This document shows positions 56,920-64,000 of a DNA stretch of 64,000 nucleotides, in pieces. The notes beneath the pieces are model-generated. The model was given only the letters and a program-made list of their open reading frames with translations, searched no databases and was not told where the DNA came from. This stretch comes from Bretschneidera sinensis (Eukaryota > Streptophyta > Magnoliopsida > Brassicales > Akaniaceae): positions 70,341,638-70,405,637 of the forward strand of contig CM043699.1 in the NCBI GenBank assembly GCA_023935145.1, in the 5' to 3' direction. The position numbers and the translations under genes were made by a program. The number at the start of each line of letters is the position of its first letter. Position 1 is the first letter of the stretch.

Positions 56920-57700
56920 AAATTTCATCACCTATTTCTCAATCTTAAGTGTTATATTTGCCAACATAACATAATTAATATGCCTCATGTAAGATAGTTT
57001 TGATCAAATCTTAAAACATAGTTAATTTATGAACCTCTTACACTTCTTCTCCTCTAGGTCTACCATTTTCGGTACAAACCTCGACAAAGCCATAAATCTC
57101 CTATCATACTGAGTCATAGTCAATACATTTGCCTCAAATAAAATTTCTATATTGTTGGGCTCTAAAGGTATAAAGAAAGTCTTATCAAGGAAAAACCTTC
57201 TTAAACCTATTCTAGGTTAAGGGTCTATCGATATCTGCACTTACCCTTGGAAGAGTATCCTCTCATCATTCTAAAACTTCTCCTTCTATCTCAAATGAAG
57301 CAAAGGCAACCATCTGCCTGTCAATTACTGGTAAAAATACCAAATAATCTCTCTACATGTTTCTCCCAAAACTTAGGCTTAAAAGGATTCATAGATCCTT
57401 TAAACAACAACGCATTTGACTTAATATATCTTGCAAAACAATCTCTCTACATATGGTGCATAAACTCACTTTTTCCCTTTTTAATATTTATCCTTACTGG
57501 ATTTACAACAACCTCAGGCACTACCCTAGCCTGTTCATCAAGTCTATACTATAGGCTACCAACTCTATCATCTGTTACATCCATTTTCTTAAGAGCATGT
57601 GTAAGAGCTTATCTTAGCTCATCTCTTTCAACTTCGGATTCTCTCACACCTTTACTAATATCAATTATATTGTCAAAACGTTAATTTTTAGGAACTATAG
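56920..57700 (-). pseudogene. chromovirus B gag, N-terminal part
   Basis: The minus strand aligns with chromovirus A gag by position and wording: an N-terminal charged region near 57600-57700, a block near 57370-57410 matching A around FRGSINP (here KGSMNPFKPKF-like), and the C-terminal capsid near 56920-57150. Stops and frameshifts are frequent and no long sense-strand frame survives. It joins 51350 once Tork-3 is removed. Assignment rests mainly on nucleotide similarity to 540-1680. Confidence 0.75.
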
Positions 57701-57879
57701 ATGTAGACTTAACCTCGACTTGTCAAAATGTTGGGGGCTTACCATGCCCTCTCAAATCAATAACTCTAATTCTAGCTCTAGCACGTTCACGTGTCATCCT
57801 CAGGCTATTAAAATATAATCTATTTTAAGCTTTCCATTTTTTTACTTTTTATGCAGTCTACAGAATCATAAAACTTAAT

Positions 57880-57891
57880 GCTCTGATACCA
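57880..57891 (-). other. primer binding site, chromovirus B
   Basis: Minus strand TGGTATCAGAGC, 4 bases from the LTR, as in chromovirus A. Confidence 0.9.
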
Positions 57892-57895
57892 AAAT

Positions 57896-58613
57896 TGTAA
57901 CGACCCATCATGGGTTGACCACCCCTGAGACAGTGTCATCACATTTTGAAAATCCCAACACCACACATATATGCAACAATAAAAATAATACTAACAGAAA
58001 TTTATAAAAATAATATTTGTATTAAAAATTCTAATTATTTCTTCAATTCTTCCATAATTTATACCCTTTGAAAATTCTTGCTTTGAATTCAGGGAAATTC
58101 ATGTATTCTATATTTCAAAAATAAACTTCACGTTATTACTTTATGTTTTTCTTAGTGCTTCCCGTGATTCTCTATAAAATTCTCCCATAAACTCCTTCAA
58201 AATTTTGCTCTTTCAAGCTTTCTTTCGGTCCCCAAGTGTTTAAAGAAATAGAGTAGTTTGAATTAAGGAAAGGAGAAAACAAAAGATTTGCTAAAAAAAT
58301 TAAAGTAAAATTATATATATATAAAAACAAAGTTTGTCTCACAACATTTCTTCCTCCCGGTTCTTTTTCAATGAAATTACTACTTGTCTTACATGGAGGT
58401 CTTTTTTGTTTCTCTTGGCAGAATGTGGCAACACCTACTACCACGTTTTTTTTTTTGGTTTTCTTTTTCTTTTTCCTTTATACTGTTCACGATTTTTTTT
58501 AAGAATTGTTTTATTTAAATAATAATAAACCTTTCACATATATTATATTTCAATTCCATGTCATATTTATTAAATTGCTTCTTTACCCTTTCTTTACGAA
58601 TATGGGTATTACA
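57896..58613 (-). repeat. chromovirus B 5' LTR (718 bp)
   Basis: TGTAACGACCC to GGTATTACA on the plus strand. It matches both ends of the chromovirus A LTR but lacks about 1 kb of the centre, including the 30-bp repeats. Confidence 0.9.
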
Positions 58614-58987
58614 TTTGCTTACTGGAAGGACTTTTGGTGATTTTTCTGCTGGGAGGAAATTTGTTGATTTTTCTGCTTGGAGGACATTTGGTGATTTGCC
58701 TACTGGGAAAACTTTCAGTGATTTTCCTATTAGGAGGACTTTTATTGATTTGCCTACTGTGAGGACTTTTGAATGGCATATTGTGGGGACTTTTAGTTAG
58801 CCTGTTGGGAGGACTTTTGGTGATTTTCCTATTAGGAGGAATTTTGGAGATTTGCTTGCTGGGAGAACCTTTTGTGATTTACTTGCTGGAAGCACTTTTG
58901 GTGATTTGCTTGTTGGGAGCACTTTTGGTGATTTGTCTGCTAGGATGACTTTTGGTGATTTGTCCGCTGAGAGGACTTTTGTTGATT
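58614..58987 (+). repeat. 27-bp minisatellite, inverted relative to 41.4 kb
   Basis: Units of GGAGGACTTTTGGTGATTTG followed by CCTGCTG-like ends, about 13 copies. It directly abuts the chromovirus B LTR, whose flank TTTGC is itself part of the repeat unit. Confidence 0.88.
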
Positions 58988-59454
58988 TTTGAGTTGGTTT
59001 TGTGAAGTCTTTTCATTTTTATTCGTTCAATTTCAAATTTGTTGAGTGTGAGCTGATCTTTTCTTATTTTATTATGAGGTTTGGAAAAACAGTGTATGAA
59101 ATATATGCCTATAGAAAATTTTTTACTTTGTATTTTCAATAAACTTTTGCACCTAAAGACAAAATTTTCCCAAAGCCCTAGAAAGTAGCCATTGATTTGC
59201 ACACTAGAGCCTACTTTGGCATTTAGTGCCCTACTCTTTGAGCACTCATTTTATTTGACTCAAAACATGTATTAGACTCAGTCTTTCCTTCCATTTGGTA
59301 CACATCTCTAGTAGATCCAAGAACAAAGCTTTATAACTTGTCAACAGTTTTTCTTCATAAAAAAAAAAGGTTATAGAAGCTATCTCAACTCAAATAATAT
59401 GTTGGACCAACGACGTGAAAGGCATCGAGCTCTACAATTTCTCTCGGTATGGCA
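58988..59454. other. unassigned flank
   Basis: 58990-59095 is inverted with respect to 41281-41385. The rest shows no gene. It may be the oldest host sequence in the window. Confidence 0.45.
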
Positions 59455-60719
59455 TGTTGTGCGTTTATCTACCTAAATAAATAAGCAAATAACCGAACTT
59501 GTTTTACTTGCAAGTGCACAAGGTCTATAGTAGCATAGTGTGCAAGTGCGAGATCATTTCTATAGGAATTGGTGAATTTCAATTTAGAATTAATTTCACA
59601 AAGTAAAAATAGATAGAAATATTTATTGGATTTAGATAATAATGATAAAGGCGTAAGGATTTGATATCCATCACTAATCATGCTACCCCAACAAAACAGT
59701 ATGCCAATGCCTTACTCATGCTATGAATACCTAATGGTTGTCAACCTAAGGGCTTGGTCCACTCCTTAGGCTATTGATTTCCCTAAGCAACGAGTTAGGC
59801 GTGGTGTATACTCTAACTTTTTTCTCTCTTAAGGGATTCAGCATGGTGTATATTGAGTTGTTCCTTAAGAGAGCATAGGATCTGTGGAAATCGACAACCA
59901 CACGGGACCTAGGGATTGGTCCACTCCCGGTTTTCCATGTTGATTAACCCAAGAATCCGGTGTGGATATCTTTTGTTACTATTGTTGAACCCAAGACTCG
60001 GTCATCCAACTTGATTCAACTTAGTAATCCATACCACATGCATACGTTGATCAGACACACACATATGAGGAATTTAAATAAAAACAAGCATTAATGAAAT
60101 TAAGAATCACAACATAAATATTGCAAAGGCGCTAATACTAAATTATTGGTTAAACATAATTAGGGCTTCAACCAAGCCCTTACTATAAGTTTAGTTACAC
60201 ATAATAAAATAAAGGAAAGAAGAAACCTGAGAGAGCTTCATTGAAGAGTCATCAATTCTTCTGTAGAATCCCCTCTGGCCTTCGGCCTCTTGACCTAAAA
60301 CTAGAACTAAAAAGGAGATAAGCTCCTAAAAAGGGAGATACTATTTCTGTGTTTTAAAAGTCTATTTATAGGGTTATAAGGGTGCCTTGAAACCCTAATT
60401 TCCAAAATAGGATCTGGAGGCTTCTTTCCAAAACTAGCTCTACCGCCTCTATGTGTGTGTGCGCTCAATCGCATACTTCTGCACTCGAGCGCATGATTGC
60501 TTTTGTGCTCGATCGCAGTCATGTTGCGCTCGATCGCACTAGCTCTTTCTAGATCTTCAATTTTCTTCCTTTAAAGCTTCAAAATGCTTTCTTTTCTTCA
60601 CAAGCCTATAAAAAACACAGAAAACAAAAAAATGAAGTAAAACATAATAAAATATGTAAACAAAGAGCTTAACAAATGTAAATTAAGGGGCTTAAATATG
60701 AATATTTAAGCTCCTATCA
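59455..60719 (-). repeat. Athila-3 3' LTR (1265 bp)
   Basis: TGTTGTGCGTT to CTCCTATCA on the plus strand. A cluster of GCGATCGAGC-type dyads is at 60459-60541. Confidence 0.92.
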
Positions 60720-61890
60720 CACCCCCAAACTTACATATTGCTAGTCTCTTAGCAATATGAAACTAAAAACTAAATAAAAAATAAAGACGCAAAGATAAAT
60801 CCATCATTCATGGTATCCGAAAATTTAAGTGTCACACAAACCATGATATTTATTCATGAGTAAGCTTAAAGTACAAACCCATCTTCGTAATGAATAGGAG
60901 TTTTAAATTTTAATTACTTACAAGAGGCAGGCTAAGGCATTAAAAGTCTGAATTAGTGTATGGTGAACTAGCACATAAAAGATGAAGCTTCCAAATGATT
61001 CCAATGCGTAGTCTTTCGGTGTCTTAACATTCATCATATTCCATATCAGAATGAACAATAATGACATAGTTTTATTTCTTTTCTTTTTCTTTTATCATGA
61101 ACTTTTTGCCATGTTGAGTTCCGTTAAGCTTTCTAATTGACCCATGTAGCCAGTGTTTAGCCAATAACTCCCAAACCAGATGGTTTTAGAGCATTAAGTG
61201 TAAAGACACCCCTAAGAATTTACTAACTCGAGTCAAAAAGGCTATAAAACTAACTATTCTCAATGCTTCCAAGCAAAATTTCCACATTTTGACGTGAACA
61301 CTAACAGTTTAATGAGGCAAGAGGTTCAGTTACTCAGTGGAAAATATATTTAATGATCAATATCAAACTTGTGTGCTAATGTGCTTGTATCAGTGTTTAG
61401 ATCAAACTTATGAATTCTTAAATGCCAAAAGTAGGTAACTATACCTTTAAACTCTATTATCAGCTAATGTGTTTAGGGTTTTAAGCTCACTGATGAAATC
61501 ATATCACAGTATTTGTTTAGATCAACAAAAATTTTCAACATAATATGAATATGCATTTATATTTTCCAAAAAACTGAGACAATTGTGTGAATGTGTCTCC
61601 CATACCCACAAACTTAAATTATGCATTGTCCCCAATGTGTGAATAACATGAAAAGATCTGACCTGGGAGATGGAGAACTTGCTGGGCCGGCATGGCTCAC
61701 AGCACACCTCCAAACTTGAACGGATGCATAGACTGTCCCTAAAAAAGAAAAACTAACATAATACGGGAAAACAAAAAGTATGAAAAAATAAATAAATAAC
61801 AATAAATATGAAAAACAATAAAAAAAATTAAAAGGATAAGCTGTGGGGTGCCTCCCATAAGCGCTAAGTTTAATGTCTTCAGCCGAACCA
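60720..61890 (-). other. Athila-3 3' untranslated region
   Basis: Complements of AAGTTTGGGGGT-type tracts are at 60720-60733 (next to the LTR), 61603-61617 and 61705-61718. The block 61125-61350 is conserved in the other Athila copies. No gene. Confidence 0.78.
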
Positions 61891-61894
61891 AGCC

Positions 61895-62850
61895 TTATTC
61901 TTCCCCAAAACTAAGATTGGCAGCAACTAGCATAGGTAGTGTCTTATTCTCTCCCATATAAGCATAAGTCAAATGCTTCGATAGTTGTTTCAACTCCAAA
62001 TTTGGTGCCTGGACAATAGAAGGGAAAAAAGTAGTATTAGTAGGCACAAGAATTTCAAATGGATTGGTATACTTACTTGGATGCTTTGGAGTGGCCTCAA
62101 GGAGGTGCACAGTTTTAATAATGTCATCAGTAACATCCTCATATGCTAGCTTTATATTCGATCTTGTGAAACTAAGGGTACGGGTGGTCTCCAATGGATC
62201 AATGTGATGGAACTAAAAAGCTTGCTTAACAACACCTAGAGTGGGTATTGTTTGGGCTGGAAATTCTCCTTGTTTTCTTTCACTTAGCTCTTTAGCCAAT
62301 TGCCCCACTTGTACTTCTAGTTTTTGAATAGCTTGCTCATGCTTTGCAGTGATTTACTTTTGCTCAGTCCGGAATTGGCTTGTTTCCGCTATGAATTGTT
62401 CTTGTGAAGCCATCAACTGTTGTTACTGAGTTACCAATTGCATCACAAGACTCTCTAGGTCACTCTCCTTTGATTCCAGAACTGTTTGAGCCGCTTGTTG
62501 GGAGTTTCTTTGCTGTCCTTGAAGGTTCAAGGCATTTTGATTGTTGCTCCATGAGAGGTTGGGGTGGTTCCACCAACCAAGATTATTGGTATTTCAGTAT
62601 ATGTTGCAGTTGTTCGGTCCCACATAATTTACTTACTCTTGATCTGCAGATGAATACAAAGGGCAACTAGTAGTAGTGTGATCAAAACGAGAACATATAG
62701 CACATACCTGGAGTTGTTTGGCTTATGGACTAGGTAAGACATTTTGCACAGTCATGGCTTTTACAAGCATATCTATCTTTCTTTCCATAACAGCCAACCA
62801 ATTTGGAAATCCACCATTTAAGTTCACTTCATACATGTCCTTGCTTTTTA
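61895..62850 (-). pseudogene. Athila-3 gag and protease fragments fused
   Basis: On the minus strand, gag begins in mid-protein near 62850 (MYEVNLNGGFPNW, then a zinc knuckle CAICSRFDHTTTSCPLY intact near 62650-62700). It continues through a Gln-rich stretch and QVGQLAKELSERKQGEFPAQ. It then jumps directly to the protease tail (61895-62194: TRTLSFTRSNIKLAYEDV, HLLEATPKHPSKYTNPFEI, LSKHLTYAYMGENKTLPML). The protease active site and everything downstream up to the 3' UTR are deleted. Several stops. It is a deletion relic. Confidence 0.85.
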
Positions 62851-63220
62851 CTCCTTGCTCTGTATTGAGTGGAAAGAAGGTTGGATTTCTGGATCAAAGC
62901 CTGTGCATGAATCAGTTGAACCACTTCAGTGCAGCAGTTTCAATACTGCTGCTCGGGTACTCTCTGGACCTTTTGCGCTCGAGCGCACCCTGAACTGCGC
63001 TCGATCACTGTTCTTCCTGCGCTCGAGCGCTACACTAGTGCGCTCGAGCGTAATGAGGACAAAAACTCCTCTGCTGCACACCTGAACAAAAATAGAAAAA
63101 CAGAAAACGAAAAGATGAAAAAAAATTAAGGTTGTTTGATAAAGAAAATATAAATAGAACAGAAAAAAATAGAACTAAAAATTACTAATGAAAATAATTC
63201 TAAAAAGAAATTTAGTGCAA
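62851..63220 (-). other. Athila-3 5' leader with GCGCTCGAGCGC palindromes
   Basis: No gene. A perfect 14-bp palindrome TGCGCTCGAGCGCA lies at 62974-62987, with near copies at about 62996, 63019 and 63039. Confidence 0.7.
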
Positions 63221-63238
63221 TCCCCGGCAACGGCGCCA
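63221..63238 (-). other. primer binding site, Athila-3 (tRNA-Asp type)
   Basis: Minus strand TGGCGCCGTTGCCGGGGA, the unmutated Athila primer site, 6 bases from the 5' LTR. Confidence 0.94.
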
Positions 63239-63244
63239 AAAACT

Positions 63245-64000
63245 TGTTGTGCATTTATTTACCTAAATAAATAAGCAAATAACCGAACTTGTTTTACTTG
63301 CAAGGGCACAAGGTCTACAGTAGCATAGTGTGCAAGTGCGAGATCATTTCCACAGGGATTGGTGAATTTCGAATCATTTCACAAAGTAAAAATAGATAAA
63401 AATATTTATTGGATTTAGATAATAATGATAAAGGCGTAGGGATTTGATATCCATCACTAATCATGCTACCCCAACAAAACAGTATGCCAATGCTCTACTC
63501 ATGCTATGAATACCTAATGGTTGTCAACCTAAGGGCTTGGTCCACTCCTTAGGCTATTGATTTCCCTAAGCAACGAGTTAGGCATGGTGTATACTCTAAC
63601 TCTTTTCTCTCTTAAGGGATTCAGCATGGTGTATACTGAGTTGTTCCTTAAGAGAGCACAGGATTTGTGGAAATCGACAACCACATAGGACCTAGGGCTT
63701 GATCCACTCCTGGTTTCCTATGTTGATTAACCTAAGAATCTGGTGTGGATATCTTTTGTTACTATTGTTGAACCCAGGACTCGGTCATCCAAATCGATTC
63801 AACTAACTAATCTATACCACATATATACGTTGATCAGACACACACATATGAGGAAATTAAATAAAAACAGGCATTAATCAAATTAAGAATCACAGCATAA
63901 ATATTGCAAAGGTCCCAATACTGAATTATTGGTTAAACATAATTAGGGCTTCAACCAAGCCCTTACTATAAGTTTAGTTACACATAATAAAATAAAGGAA
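63245..64000 (-). repeat. Athila-3 5' LTR, cut by the window end
   Basis: Begins TGTTGTGCATT and matches 59455-60200 with few differences. Confidence 0.92.

Larger units (their letters stand above)
44100..58613 (-). mobile_element. Ty3 chromovirus B (Tekay/Del-like), with nested insertions
   Basis: Minus-strand element with its 5' LTR at 57896-58613 and, leftwards, primer site, gag, protease, RT and RNase H. It is interrupted by Tork-3 and Athila-2. Integrase, chromodomain and 3' LTR were not recognised to the left of 44100, so the 3' end appears lost. It is closely related to chromovirus A by LTR and gag. The 5' LTR sits inside the 58.6-kb minisatellite (flank TTTGC). Confidence 0.85.
59455..64000 (-). 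mobile_element. Athila-3, internally deleted, minus strand, window-truncated
   Basis: Minus-strand Athila element with left (3') LTR 59455-60719, polypurine tract complement, 3' UTR, protease and gag fragments, 5' leader, perfect tRNA-Asp-type primer site and right (5') LTR from 63245. Only 2.5 kb lies between the LTRs: RT, RNase H, integrase and the gag N-terminus are gone. The visible LTR parts are very similar, so insertion looks recent. Left flank TGGCA (59450-59454) is the expected duplication, and its partner lies beyond the window. Confidence 0.9.

Overview
The window is a block of nested LTR retrotransposons from a plant nuclear genome, most likely a eudicot and most likely heterochromatin. 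The evidence is four plant-type lineages: a Sirevirus-type Ty1/copia element, Tork/Tnt1-type Ty1/copia elements, Athila-type Ty3/gypsy elements with a tRNA-Asp primer site, and Tekay/Del-like Ty3 chromoviruses with an initiator-Met primer site. No host gene, rRNA, tRNA or CRISPR array was recognised. Almost every reading frame is a broken fragment of gag or pol.

Layout. Positions 1-1880 are the gag/protease end of chromovirus A (minus strand). Its LTR (1881-2583 and 40030-41006) is split by a 37.4-kb Sirevirus composite (2584-40024, target duplication ATTTG). Two elements lie inside that Sirevirus. Athila-1 (5401-21128, duplication ATATA) sits in gag and has an inverted middle section. Tork-1 (22830-34571, duplication CAGAT) sits between integrase and reverse transcriptase. 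Tork-1 is itself split in its RT region by an inverted relative, Tork-2 (26682-32108, duplication GGAAT). The nest is therefore up to four layers deep, and the insertion order can be read directly.

From 41 to 44 kb there are minisatellites and a TATA-bearing stretch of unknown identity. From 44.1 to 58.6 kb lies chromovirus B (minus strand; RNase H, RT, protease, gag and 5' LTR recognised, integrase and 3' LTR not found). It is interrupted by Athila-2 (44415-49501, CTTCT) and Tork-3 (51356-56914, CCTTT). A 27-bp minisatellite at 58.6-59.0 kb is the inverted counterpart of one at 41.4-41.8 kb. Athila-3 (59455 to beyond the window end, minus strand) closes the window.

How the pieces relate. 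Most copies are non-autonomous. Tork-2 and Tork-3 share the same two in-frame deletions, which remove RT motif A and the RNase H catalytic core but leave Gag, protease and integrase. The Athila copies other than the left part of Athila-1 have lost most of pol by different deletions, yet keep LTRs, primer sites and a conserved 3' noncoding block with repeated polypurine-like tracts. An open-reading-frame remnant in the env position occurs in both the Sirevirus and an Athila copy. All boundaries were read by eye from LTR ends and target duplications. Lineage names rest on recognised protein motifs, not on a search.
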